DNA of 64,000 nt from Lysobacter prati (GTDB taxonomy: Bacteria > Pseudomonadota > Gammaproteobacteria > Xanthomonadales > Xanthomonadaceae): the NCBI RefSeq assembly GCF_009765215.1, contig NZ_VLNV01000006.1, positions 62,001-126,000 on the forward strand, written 5' to 3'. The notes below the pieces were generated by a model. It made no database searches and was not told the DNA's origin. It worked only from the letters and a program-made list of their open reading frames with translations. Both the position numbers and the translations under genes were made by a program. Of the stretch, positions 33,228-41,463 are shown piece by piece (position 1 is the stretch's first letter; the number at the start of each line of letters is the position of its first letter).

Positions 33228-33563
33228 TCAGGCCCGGAGCTGGAGCTGGCCATCGACTTCGCGCACCTCGTATACCTGGAGCGCCGTGGTCGCAGGGCCG
33301 CTGATGACTGCCCCGGTGCGGATGTCGAAGCGCGATCCGTGGCATTGGCACAGGATCGTCGTGCCGGCCAGCAGACCGCCCGAGAGCGGGCACGGCGGTA
33401 TGGAGCAAGTGCATAGATCATCGAAGGCATAGAGACGCCCGCCAACTCGGGTGATCGAAATGCGCAGCTTGTGGTCGCTCAGGTAATAGGGAACCACCAG
33501 ATCGTCCGGAATCGCGTCTCCGTTCGCGAGGGTGCGGAAGTCGGGCAGGGATGCTTCAACCAT
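33228..33563 (-). CDS. Rieske-type [2Fe-2S] protein with altered ligand set
   Basis: A 111-residue single-domain Rieske ferredoxin. The second cluster motif is canonical (CQCHGSRFD, Cys72 and His75). The first motif, normally C-x-H, reads LCTCSIPPCPLSGG, so Cys53 stands where the first His ligand should be, with a two-residue insertion before Cys58. The remaining fold (RLYAFDDL, GTTILCQCHGSRFDIRTGAVISGPA, YEVREVDGQL) is normal. Cys58 and Cys74 occupy the positions of the bc1-type disulfide. It lies between the GMC oxidoreductase (11 bases upstream) and the ALDH, and probably serves as their electron carrier. Confidence 0.88.
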   Translation of the reverse strand: MVEASLPDFRTLANGDAIPDDLVVPYYLSDHKLRISITRVGGRLYAFDDLCTCSIPPCPLSGGLLAGTTILCQCHGSRFDIRTGAVISGPATTALQVYEVREVDGQLQLRA

Positions 33564-33574
33564 GGCACGCTCCT

Positions 33575-35308
33575 TCAGTACGGGTACTCGGGAATCACAT
33601 CGGACTTCCTCGCGTCAAGGCGCAGCTCCCCTGGCGCACCCGCGGGCACGATGGGTTGCCGGGGCGCGACCGGAGCGATCCGCTCATAACCGGAACCAAG
33701 CGGCGGGCGAGTATCGGCCTCGCCCTTGTTTGGCCACAACGCCATAGCACGCTCGGCCAGGGCTGTGATCGTCAGTGACGGATTCACGCCAGGATTCGCC
33801 GGCAGCACGCTGCCATCCATGACGTGAAGGCCAGGGTGACCAAACACGCGCTGGTACGGATCGACGGCGCCGCGCTCGGTGCTGTCGCCAATGGGGATGC
33901 CGCCGATGAAGTGCGCGGTCGCAACGCGATCGATGACTTCGGCGAAGGTTGTCCCCTCGCCGGTCTCCATCCTGCCGGCCAGACGTGCAGCGAACTCCTC
34001 GACCACCGCGATATGTTTCGGCGGCGGCGTGCCGGTGCCCTGTCGGCTGCGCAGCATGTGGCCGTCCCAGTACAGTTCGATCGACGTATCGGTTGTCTGC
34101 ATGCAAAGCATGAGTGCTGAACGCTCCGACCAGTGCCGGGGATCGGCGAAGCTCAATACCTCGGCCGGATTACTGGCAAGCTTCCTGAGCCAGGATGCGA
34201 AGGGATGTTTCTGCTCGGTCTGGAAGTGATGCGTGGTTTGCAGCGCGAACAGCGTGCTGCCGGGCCCGTAGTACACCGGCTCGATGCTTGTCACGGCGTC
34301 CGGCCAGACACTGGATGTGATCGCGACCGAGCCGGGAGTGATGTGGAGCTTCTCCGGGTCGTCCTTCCATTGCGAATGGGTCCGCGTCACGGCGAGCAGT
34401 TGTTCGGAGTTGGTCCGGGCGCGCTGTCCGAGTTCGCTCGACAGGTGGCGCAGGCGTCCCTTGTGCTGCATGCGATGGAGCAGCTTCGACGATCCGTAGG
34501 CATGCGCGGATACGATCACCTGTTCCGCCGTGTAGATGCGGCGATGAAGGTGTGCGGCGCGCTGGCCCCAGCCAGGATGGCGCGCATGGACTTCGAACCC
34601 TCCGCCATCCAGTGGAACCAGGTCGTAGACCTCGTGCAGCTCGTGAACCACCGCGCCGATCTTCTCCGCCAGGTAGAGATAGTTGGTGGTTACCTTGTTC
34701 TTGGCGTTGTGCCCGCAACCGACCTGGCAGTTGCCGCAGCTGATGCAGCCGGTGCGCCGTGGACCGACGCCGCCGAAATAGGGGTCGTCCGCCTCGACGC
34801 CAGGCTCGCCGAAATAGACCCCGACCGGAGTCTTGTTGAACGTCTCGCCCCGGCCCATTTCGCTCGCGACCGCCTGCATGTAACGATCGATGTCGGTGGG
34901 CATGTATGGATAGCGAGTGACGCCGAGCATCCGACGGGCCTGGTCGTAACACGGGGCGAGCTCGTCGGCCCAGTCGGTGATTCCGGCCCAACCCGTCGCA
35001 TCGAAGAACTGCCTTGGCGGCACGTACAAGGTGTTGCCGTATACGTGCGACCCGCCGCCGACACCTGCCCCGCACAGAATGAGCGCATCGTCGAGGTACT
35101 CGAGCCGTTGGATGCCGTACATCTGCGCCGCCGGCAACCAGAGGTAGTTCTTGACGTCCCAATTGGTCTTCGGGATGTCCTCGTCGTTCCAGCGCCTTCC
35201 GGCTTCCATTACGCCGACGCGGTAGCCCTTCTCGGTGGCGCGAAGTGCGGCAACGCTTCCGCCGAATCCCGACCCTATGACCAGCACATCAAAATCGAAC
35301 TTGCTCAT
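33575..35308 (-). CDS. GMC oxidoreductase, cholesterol-oxidase (ChoD) type
   Basis: A 577-residue FAD enzyme from ATG 35308. N-terminal FAD fold FDVLVIGSGFGGSVAALRATEKG, GMC motif LCGAGVGGGSHVYGNTLYVPP, a four-cysteine motif GCISCGNCQVGCGHNAKN near 208-225 as in the ChoD branch, and the C-terminal signature HVMDGSVLPANPGVNPSLTITALAERAM. It oxidises a secondary or sterol-like alcohol; the true substrate is unknown. First gene of a minus-strand unit with the Rieske and ALDH genes. A copy of the shared motif (35389-35372, reading minus) lies 63 bases upstream. The 23-54-residue extension beyond the ATG has no support. Confidence 0.9.
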   Translation of the reverse strand: MSKFDFDVLVIGSGFGGSVAALRATEKGYRVGVMEAGRRWNDEDIPKTNWDVKNYLWLPAAQMYGIQRLEYLDDALILCGAGVGGGSHVYGNTLYVPPRQFFDATGWAGITDWADELAPCYDQARRMLGVTRYPYMPTDIDRYMQAVASEMGRGETFNKTPVGVYFGEPGVEADDPYFGGVGPRRTGCISCGNCQVGCGHNAKNKVTTNYLYLAEKIGAVVHELHEVYDLVPLDGGGFEVHARHPGWGQRAAHLHRRIYTAEQVIVSAHAYGSSKLLHRMQHKGRLRHLSSELGQRARTNSEQLLAVTRTHSQWKDDPEKLHITPGSVAITSSVWPDAVTSIEPVYYGPGSTLFALQTTHHFQTEQKHPFASWLRKLASNPAEVLSFADPRHWSERSALMLCMQTTDTSIELYWDGHMLRSRQGTGTPPPKHIAVVEEFAARLAGRMETGEGTTFAEVIDRVATAHFIGGIPIGDSTERGAVDPYQRVFGHPGLHVMDGSVLPANPGVNPSLTITALAERAMALWPNKGEADTRPPLGSGYERIAPVAPRQPIVPAGAPGELRLDARKSDVIPEYPY

Positions 35309-35368
35309 TAGTCCTGCACACCCGGCATCTGTTGCTCGTAGGCGCACAGTGGCGAGAGGCCGGAGTGG

Positions 35369-35454
35369 CGACAATTACATCTTCGTATCGTCCACGCCCC
35401 TCAAGGTCGCCCGTGGTCACGTAACACGATAGCGATACGAAGGTGTAATTGTCG
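35369..35454. promoter_or_regulatory. Divergent control region with paired outward-facing motifs
   Basis: Two 22-bp arms (35369-35390 and 35433-35454) are inverted repeats differing at one base. Each contains the shared motif: GATACGAAGATGTAATTG reading minus at 35389-35372 towards the GMC operon, and GATACGAAGGTGTAATTG reading plus at 35434-35451 towards 35696. The rest of the 35309-35695 interval has no certain gene. Confidence 0.65.
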
Positions 35455-35508
35455 ACATTCGACGCCCGCGCCACTTTGTACCAACAGCAACTGAGGGCGA
35501 TTTTCGGA

Positions 35509-35643
35509 ATGGCAACTCGCGTTTCGACCGCGCACATTCACGAACGCCTTGCAGATTCCACGGCCAAAGTGGCTGGGCGCCGATTCCGGAGTTTGTTCTC
35601 CACAGTTGGCAAGATCGAAGAGCTCAATGAATGGCTCGACTGA
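35509..35643 (+). CDS. Possible small protein, weak
   Basis: 44 residues from ATG 35509 (MATRVSTAHIHERLADSTAKV...VGKIEELNEWLD). A TTG start at 35449 would place the start codon inside the regulatory motif and is less likely. It sits 52 bases before the next gene on the same strand. No family known to me. It may be leader sequence rather than a gene. Confidence 0.3.
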   Translation: MATRVSTAHIHERLADSTAKVAGRRFRSLFSTVGKIEELNEWLD

Positions 35644-35695
35644 TCATTCCGGCGGTTTCGGCAAGGGAACCAATATTCAATAGGAGATTGGAGCG

Positions 35696-36415
35696 ATGAA
35701 ATCGCTGGTAGAAATCGCTATCGAATCACATGGCGGCATCAAGCGTTGGGCGGAGCTCGATTCCGTCACCGCGCATCTCAATCTTGGCGGGGCCCTTTGG
35801 AGCCTCAAAGGGCATCCTGATATGGCTGGGGAGACAGACGTTTCAGTCGGCACCCGCGCCCAATCGGCTTCCCACTACCCATTCCTGGCCGATCGCGCGC
35901 GAACCAGCTTTGAGCCAAACAGAGTCGCCCTTGAACGCGCAAACGGAGACTTGATCGAAGAGCTAGGGGAGCCGCGCGGATCGTTTGCCGGGCATACGCT
36001 AGAAACACCGTGGAGCAAGCTGCAGCTTGCGTACTTCGGGGGATACGCAATTTGGACCTACCTCAACATGCCTTTCGTTCTGGCCCGCCCCGACGTGGCG
36101 AGCGAGGAGTCAGACCCGTGGGAAGAGAACGGGGAAACGTGGCGCCGGATCAAGGTTCGGTTTCCGGATGGGATCGCCACGCACTGTGCTGAACAGACGC
36201 TCTACTTCGACAGTCTGGGTCTAATGAGGCGCCACGACTACGATGTGGACATATCAGGTGGAACCGAAGCTGCGCGCTACACAGGGGGGTACGTAGAGGC
36301 TGGTGGAATAATGTTCCCAACGCAGCACACGATCTTCCCTCGTCAATCGGACAACACTCCGAACCGGGATCTGGTGGTCGTGTCGATTGAAATGTCGGGT
36401 ATTGAGCTCAAGTGA
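35696..36415 (+). CDS. Conserved protein of the 239-residue HGG family, intact copy 1
   Basis: A 239-residue protein with no signal peptide. It starts SLVEIAIESHGGIKRWAELDSVTAHLNLGGALWSLKG and ends PNRDLVVVSIEMSGIEL. Shared with 50274-50993 are HGGxxRW, GGxLW, a central FNGHA/FAGHT, YFxGYAxWTYLxxPF, LWRxLxVRFPDxIAxHxAEQxxYF and LxRRHDYxVDxxGG. The repeated beta pattern suggests a LolA/LppX-like half-barrel that could bind a hydrophobic molecule, but this is a guess. A good GGAG site lies upstream. It heads a plus-strand pair with the alcohol dehydrogenase and is preceded by a shared-motif copy. Confidence 0.8.
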   Translation: MKSLVEIAIESHGGIKRWAELDSVTAHLNLGGALWSLKGHPDMAGETDVSVGTRAQSASHYPFLADRARTSFEPNRVALERANGDLIEELGEPRGSFAGHTLETPWSKLQLAYFGGYAIWTYLNMPFVLARPDVASEESDPWEENGETWRRIKVRFPDGIATHCAEQTLYFDSLGLMRRHDYDVDISGGTEAARYTGGYVEAGGIMFPTQHTIFPRQSDNTPNRDLVVVSIEMSGIELK

Positions 36416-36499
36416 GTCCAACATTCGCTAGCATCCGGCTCCTCCGGCGCCTCAACGCGCTTTGGGCGGCGTTGAGGGACTGGCAATGAGGGAAAGACA

Positions 36500-37519
36500 A
36501 TGTCCACGACCAAAAAAACCTATCGCGCGATTCAAGCCGTCAGCCCAGGAAGATTGGAAATGGCCAAGCTGCCGTTGGTCGATCCGAAGCCAGGCTACGT
36601 TCGAATACGTGTCGAGGCATGTGGCGTCTGTCATTCCGACGCTGCAACCGTAGAGGGAAAATTCCCGATAACCTGGCCACGCGTACCTGGGCATGAGGCG
36701 GTTGGCGTAATCGACAAGGTCGGGGATGGCGTCGAGGGATGGGCCGTCGGACAGCGCGTGGGCGTGGGATTCCTGGGCGGAAGCTGCGGCCATTGCGACC
36801 GGTGCCGCGGTGGCGACCTTGTCAATTGCCGAAATCAAGAGTTCACAGGGGTCCAGCACGATGGCGGCTATGCGGAGGTGCTGCTCTCCAAGGCGAGCGG
36901 TCTGATATCGATTCCTGATGACCTCGCCGCCGTCGATGCGGCGCCACTACTATGCGCCGGCCTCACCACGTTCAGTGCACTCCGCAATGCTTCCGCGAAA
37001 GCAGGCGACCTCGTTGCCGTGCTTGGAATCGGCGGGCTTGGGCACCTGGGCGTCCAGTACGCGCGGCACATGGGATTCGAGGTAGTAGCGATTGGGCGCG
37101 GGGCGGACAAGGCGGAGTTCGCTAGAAAGCTAGGTGCTCATCACTATGTCGACAGTTCCGAGGTCGACCCGGGACAGGCGCTGCAGGACCTCGGCGGAGC
37201 GGCGTTGGTTATTGCCACCGCGTCCGGCGGGAAGGCGGTAGCGCAAACGGTGAAGGGCCTTCGCCCACGCGGCAAGGTTGTAACGCTTGGAGCGTCGCCG
37301 GATCCGATCGAGTTCGCGACGTCCGACCTGATGTTTGGTAGCCGCTCGATCGAAGGCGCACTAACCGGAGATCCCGCGACCGGAGACGAGACGCTGAACT
37401 TCAGCGTGCTTACCGGGGTAGCGGCCATGATCGAAACGATGCCGCTGGAGAAGGCCGCGGAGGCTTACGCAAGGATGATGTCAGGAAAGGTTCGATTTAG
37501 AATGGTTCTAACAATGTAA
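36500..37519 (+). CDS. Zinc-dependent alcohol dehydrogenase
   Basis: A 339-residue medium-chain dehydrogenase. Catalytic zinc ligands: Cys in EACGVCHSDAA, His in PGHEAVGV and a later Cys in APLLCAGLT. Structural zinc cysteines: CGHCDRCRGGDLVNC. The NAD(P) Rossmann motif is VAVLGIGGLGHLGVQYA. It is close to the AdhP/YahK type that interconverts alcohols and aldehydes. It lies 84 bases downstream of the HGG-family gene on the same strand and could supply the aldehyde dehydrogenase of the divergent operon. Confidence 0.93.
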   Translation: MSTTKKTYRAIQAVSPGRLEMAKLPLVDPKPGYVRIRVEACGVCHSDAATVEGKFPITWPRVPGHEAVGVIDKVGDGVEGWAVGQRVGVGFLGGSCGHCDRCRGGDLVNCRNQEFTGVQHDGGYAEVLLSKASGLISIPDDLAAVDAAPLLCAGLTTFSALRNASAKAGDLVAVLGIGGLGHLGVQYARHMGFEVVAIGRGADKAEFARKLGAHHYVDSSEVDPGQALQDLGGAALVIATASGGKAVAQTVKGLRPRGKVVTLGASPDPIEFATSDLMFGSRSIEGALTGDPATGDETLNFSVLTGVAAMIETMPLEKAAEAYARMMSGKVRFRMVLTM

Positions 37520-37614
37520 AGGTCTAAGGGACCTGGCACCATTTGCGGAACTTCGCCGCGCGCATGCAGCAGGTCGCACGACGCGCGAGAACGGCAGCTC
37601 GCGGCAGCGCACCT

Positions 37615-39465
37615 TCAGCGGTAAGGGGCGCGAGGAATTGCGAACGCAAAAGTGGCGCCATAGCCTTCATTGTTCATCGCCCAGATTCGACCATTGTGTC
37701 TTTTAATGATCGAGCGACTCACGGACAGGCCAATCCCCATTCCCTGCGGTTTCGTGCTGAAAAATGGCTTGAACATCTCTTCGGAATGCTTTGGATCGAA
37801 CCCAGCGCCGCTATCGCAAACCGTTACCCGCACCAGATCATCGGCGTCGAGCTCGGTTGTGATTGAAAGTTCTCGCGGTCTGTCCTCCACTGTCTGCATG
37901 GCATCTGCAGCGTTCGTTAATAGGTTCAATATAACCTGCTGCAGTTGGATGCGATCTCCAGTCAGTACAGGGAGGTCGGTAGCGAGATACTGACGCAGGG
38001 ACGCGCCCTTCCGTTTCAGATCGTTACTACACAGCGCGATGACTTCTCGCGTCGCCTCGCTCAGTTCAACAGGCTCATCTGCTTTGTCCTTCTTTGTGAA
38101 CAATGCGCGCAAATGAGTAATCATGTCTGACGCGCGATTGGCGTCCCGGATCGTGCGACGCGCCGTCTCTCGTGCGCCCTCGAGATCGGGTTGATCGTCC
38201 GCCAGCATCAGCAGGCATGTGCTGGCATTTGTTAGGATTCCCGAGAGCGGTTGATTGATCTCGTGCGCAATCGACGCGGTGAGTTCGCCTATCGTCATCA
38301 CGCGAGTTGCGTGCGCTAGGGCGGCTCTAGTGTCGTGCAGCTCCTCTTGGGCAACCTTCAGGTCTTCAATGTCAGTGGACGTGCCGACAAAGCTAATTAT
38401 GTGGCCTTCCGGATCACGCACCGCAACCGCACGGTTGAGGTGCCAGCGGTACGCGTTGTCACGCGCGCGTAGAAAGCGGGCTTCCATGGTGAATCCGTTA
38501 CCGGATCGTATTCCGTCCCAGTAGACCATTCGGGCTGCCTCGCTATCGTCAGGATGCATTGTGTCCATCCAGGAATCGGGGTGCGTGCGAACATAGTCTG
38601 GTGAATGCCCGGTGTAGTCGTACCACCCCTGGTTGACGATGTCCGGCGCCCCATCGGGCGTCATCGACCAAACGGCCGCAGGAATCGAGTGGATCATGTT
38701 GGCGAGCTTCTGCAGCTGATCAATTGCGCGTTTATGGTCTTCGATGTCGAATGCGACCACGTACCATCGAACGATACCGCCTCGCTCATCAAGAAACGGC
38801 TTGTATCGCACAAGGAACCAGCGATATTGCCCGTCTTTTCCGAGCACCCGCTGCTCAGTGCTGAATGGGACCGTTCTTCTCAGCGACGCGGCACGCACTG
38901 CCCGAACTCGCGCAAAATCATCCGGGTGGATCACGCGGTCACGATAATCCTCCTGTTTGACGTCCGCCATCGTGAGGCCCGTGTAGTCCATCACCGCCTG
39001 ATTCACGAACTGGACGTATCCATCGATGTTCAGTACATATATGTGGGTAGGAATGGTGTTGATTATCAGCCCTAGATTGCGCTCGTTCGCCTGCAGCGCC
39101 TCGTCGCTGCGCCTTCGGTCTTCGACGTCGATGCTGATGCATAGCCATCGAGAGATGCTACCGGCTTGGTCACGAATCGGATTGGCCCGGAGTTGAAACC
39201 ATCGGTAGGATCCGTCGTGGCGCCTAAGTCGCGCCTCTGTTGCCCCGGACTCGCCGGCAGTCACGACCGAACGCCAATAGTCGCGAATGCGGTCGCGATC
39301 ATCAGGATGGATCGCATCGATCCAGCCCGCGCCAATGGCTTGTTCGGACGTTAATCCCGTGTAGTTGAGCCAGTCTCGATTGAGAAGGTCGGCGCGGCCG
39401 TCTGGAAGGCCCGCCCAAGCCATGCCAGGAAGCGAATCAATGAGTTGGGGGAGGTCGAATTGCAT
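37615..39465 (-). CDS. Soluble sensor histidine kinase with three PAS domains
   Basis: 616 residues without membrane segments. Three PAS/PAC units begin near residues 5, 128 and 255, each with an NxxxxxYTG signature (NRDWLNYTGLT, NQAVMDYTGLT, NQGWYDYTGHS). The HisKA box IGELTASIAHEINQPLSGILTNA is near 393-415, the N box QVILNLLTNAADAM near 495, and G boxes DSGAGFDPKH and PQGMGIGLSVSRSII at the end. The core is FixL/StyS-like and lacks a receiver. It is divergent from two FixJ-type regulators; the shared motif at 39604-39621 lies between them. The PAS domains probably bind a small aromatic or redox ligand. Confidence 0.93.
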   Translation of the reverse strand: MQFDLPQLIDSLPGMAWAGLPDGRADLLNRDWLNYTGLTSEQAIGAGWIDAIHPDDRDRIRDYWRSVVTAGESGATEARLRRHDGSYRWFQLRANPIRDQAGSISRWLCISIDVEDRRRSDEALQANERNLGLIINTIPTHIYVLNIDGYVQFVNQAVMDYTGLTMADVKQEDYRDRVIHPDDFARVRAVRAASLRRTVPFSTEQRVLGKDGQYRWFLVRYKPFLDERGGIVRWYVVAFDIEDHKRAIDQLQKLANMIHSIPAAVWSMTPDGAPDIVNQGWYDYTGHSPDYVRTHPDSWMDTMHPDDSEAARMVYWDGIRSGNGFTMEARFLRARDNAYRWHLNRAVAVRDPEGHIISFVGTSTDIEDLKVAQEELHDTRAALAHATRVMTIGELTASIAHEINQPLSGILTNASTCLLMLADDQPDLEGARETARRTIRDANRASDMITHLRALFTKKDKADEPVELSEATREVIALCSNDLKRKGASLRQYLATDLPVLTGDRIQLQQVILNLLTNAADAMQTVEDRPRELSITTELDADDLVRVTVCDSGAGFDPKHSEEMFKPFFSTKPQGMGIGLSVSRSIIKRHNGRIWAMNNEGYGATFAFAIPRAPYR

Positions 39466-39603
39466 GTCACTGGGAGGGAATAGTCACTATTGAGCCGCGG
39501 GAACCCCCATCCATGGACCATCGTTGCGATCGTCGTCGAATCAGACCGCACCCCAATGCACGTGCTTGTCACAATCTACATGGCGTGAGCGAGGCGCCGT
39601 GCG

Positions 39604-39621
39604 TACATATACGTTGGTATC
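39604..39621 (-). promoter_or_regulatory. Shared 18-bp motif, site e
   Basis: On the minus strand GATACCAACGTATATGTA; the first 11 bases fit the consensus well and the 3' half is weak. It lies in the 182-bp region between the divergent kinase and regulator genes. Confidence 0.5.
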
Positions 39622-39647
39622 ATTACGGCTCCTGGCCGCATCGGAGC

Positions 39648-40079
39648 ATGCTAGCTACCATGACCAGAGGAGTCAAAACGGCGTCCCCGGAGCGCTCGGA
39701 TGTGGCGCGAGCGCTGGTGTCAGTCGTCGACGATGATCAATCCGTCCGAGAGTCTCTTCCGGATCTCCTAAGGCAGCTGGGATTCTCCGCGCTGGCGTTT
39801 TCCTCAGCGGAGGAATTTCTTGGCTCCGACGCTTTTTCGATGACTCGGTGCCTCATGTTGGACATCGCAATGCCTGGCATGTCCGGGCCAGAGTTGCAGA
39901 AAGAGCTTGCGCGGCGTGAGCACGTGATCCCGATCATTTTCATCACCGCCGGAGCAGAAAGGTCCTTGCACCGCGATCTCATCGCACGTGGTGCAATTGA
40001 TCTGCTTCTCAAGCCTTTCAGCCAAGAAGCCTTGAAGTCTGCATTGGGTGCTGCCATGAGAGATTGCGCGCGGGATTAG
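39648..40079 (+). CDS. Single-domain response regulator
   Basis: A 143-residue receiver protein from ATG 39648 (ATG 39660 also possible). Acidic pocket VVDDDQSVRESLPDLLRQLGF, phospho-Asp in CLMLDIAMPGMSG, then FITAGAER and LLKPFS, with no output domain. It ends six bases before the next regulator gene, so the two are co-transcribed. A receiver-only partner beside a FixJ-type regulator suggests a phosphorelay or phosphate-sink arrangement with the divergent PAS kinase. Confidence 0.9.
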   Translation: MLATMTRGVKTASPERSDVARALVSVVDDDQSVRESLPDLLRQLGFSALAFSSAEEFLGSDAFSMTRCLMLDIAMPGMSGPELQKELARREHVIPIIFITAGAERSLHRDLIARGAIDLLLKPFSQEALKSALGAAMRDCARD

Positions 40080-40085
40080 TGGATA

Positions 40086-40760
40086 ATGAACTCACCTGCT
40101 GCCATCGTGTCAGGCAAGGACTCTGGCTCGATCTCGAGTGCGAGCTCGGTCGAGATACCCGTCGTATTCGTCGTCGACGACGACGTCTCCATCCGTGAGT
40201 CTCTGGAGCTGCTCATCAATAGCGCGGGCTGGAGCGCGAAACTATTCAGCACGGCCGAAGCCTTTCTCGCGCACACACGGTGTCCAGTGCCGTCCTGCCT
40301 TGTGCTGGATGTCGGCCTTCCGGCGCTCAATGGGCTCGATCTGCAAGATCGCATTGCTGACTGGCAAACATTGCCGATCATCTTCATCACTGGATGTGGC
40401 GATATCCCAATGTCGGTGAGGGCGATAAAGGCAGGTGCGGTCGAGTTCCTGACAAAGCCGCTCACAGCGGAAGTCCTGCTCAGCGCACTTCACGGGGCAA
40501 TCGAGCGAAGCCGTATGCTTCTGGTGGAGGAGTCCAAGCTGAGGGTCCTTAGCGATCGCCTGGAGTCTTTGACGAATCGCGAGAGGCAGGTAATGGCGCT
40601 TGTGGTTCGGGGACAGCTGAACAAGCAGATAGCCTACGAGCTCCACCTCAGCGAGGTAACCGTGAAGGTCCACCGCGGCCGCGTAATGCGAAAGATGGCT
40701 GCTCGTTCCCTCGCGGAACTGGTGAACCTGGCGGCGCGTCTGGGTGTCTATCCGACGTAG
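40086..40760 (+). CDS. FixJ/NarL-type response regulator with LuxR HTH
   Basis: 224 residues. Receiver domain (about 25-140) with VVDDDVSIRESLELL, phospho-Asp in CLVLDVGLPALNGLD, ITGCGDIPMSVRAIKAGAVEFLTKPL. LuxR-type helix-turn-helix at about 160-215: LTNRERQVMALVVRGQLNKQIAYELHLSEVTVKVHRGRVMRKM. It should bind DNA as a phosphorylated dimer, and the inverted or palindromic motifs in this region are plausible sites. The cognate kinase is probably 37615-39465, which is divergent. Confidence 0.93.
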   Translation: MNSPAAIVSGKDSGSISSASSVEIPVVFVVDDDVSIRESLELLINSAGWSAKLFSTAEAFLAHTRCPVPSCLVLDVGLPALNGLDLQDRIADWQTLPIIFITGCGDIPMSVRAIKAGAVEFLTKPLTAEVLLSALHGAIERSRMLLVEESKLRVLSDRLESLTNRERQVMALVVRGQLNKQIAYELHLSEVTVKVHRGRVMRKMAARSLAELVNLAARLGVYPT

Positions 40761-40809
40761 CCGCTGCGACCAAACGAGACGCCATGTCTGCGCGTATCCC
40801 TAGTCAGGC

Positions 40810-41463
40810 TCAACCCGGCCCGATCCCCAGGACTTCGGCTTGCCGCACCAGGTCTGCCAGCGTCCGTACCCCCATCTTTCGCATGACGTTGCCACGGTGG
40901 ACCTTCACGGTGATCTCGCTCAGGCCGAGCAGTCCGGCCACTTGCTTGTTCATCAGACCCGCAGTGACGTGCACCATGACCTCGCGCTCGCGCGAGGTCA
41001 GAGTTGCGTGACGGGCGCGCACGTCATCCAAGGCGGACGCCCGCTCGCGCCGGCGGGTATCGCGCTCGAGCGCGGCACCGACCGCATCCAGCATCTCCTG
41101 TTCGCGGAAGGGTTTGGACAGGAAGTCCACGGCGCCGCCTTTCATCGCCCTCACCGACATCGGGATGTCTCCGTGGCCGGTCATGAAGACGATAGGCAAA
41201 GCGATGCCTTGGCGAGCCAGCTGTTCGGGTACATCCAGCCCGCTGATGCCCGGCAGGCGCACGTCCAGGACGAGACAGGCCGGTGCATCGGGAATGGCGT
41301 CGGGCGACAGCTCGGCGGGAGATGCCAACAGCACTGTGCGCAGGCCGATGGAGCGGAACAGGCTGTCGAGCGATTCGCGGACCGTTGGCTCGTCGTCAAT
41401 GACGATCACGACCGGCACGGGCGGGGTGGAATCGCTGTGACGCTTTTTCGGCGGCGCGTTCAT
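40810..41463 (-). CDS. FixJ-type response regulator with LuxR HTH
   Basis: 217 residues. Receiver with VIDDEPTVRESLDSLF, phospho-Asp in CLVLDVRLPGISGLD, FMTGHGDIPMSVRAMKGGAVDFLSKPF, and the output domain LTSREREVMVHVTAGLMNKQVAGLLGLSEITVKVHRGNVMRKMGVRTLADL. The start codon overlaps the kinase stop (ATGA), so kinase 41460-43463 is its partner. Its recognition helix (SEITVKVHRGNVMRKMG) differs by few residues from that of 40086-40760 (SEVTVKVHRGRVMRKMA), so the two may share DNA targets. Confidence 0.94.
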   Translation of the reverse strand: MNAPPKKRHSDSTPPVPVVIVIDDEPTVRESLDSLFRSIGLRTVLLASPAELSPDAIPDAPACLVLDVRLPGISGLDVPEQLARQGIALPIVFMTGHGDIPMSVRAMKGGAVDFLSKPFREQEMLDAVGAALERDTRRRERASALDDVRARHATLTSREREVMVHVTAGLMNKQVAGLLGLSEITVKVHRGNVMRKMGVRTLADLVRQAEVLGIGPG

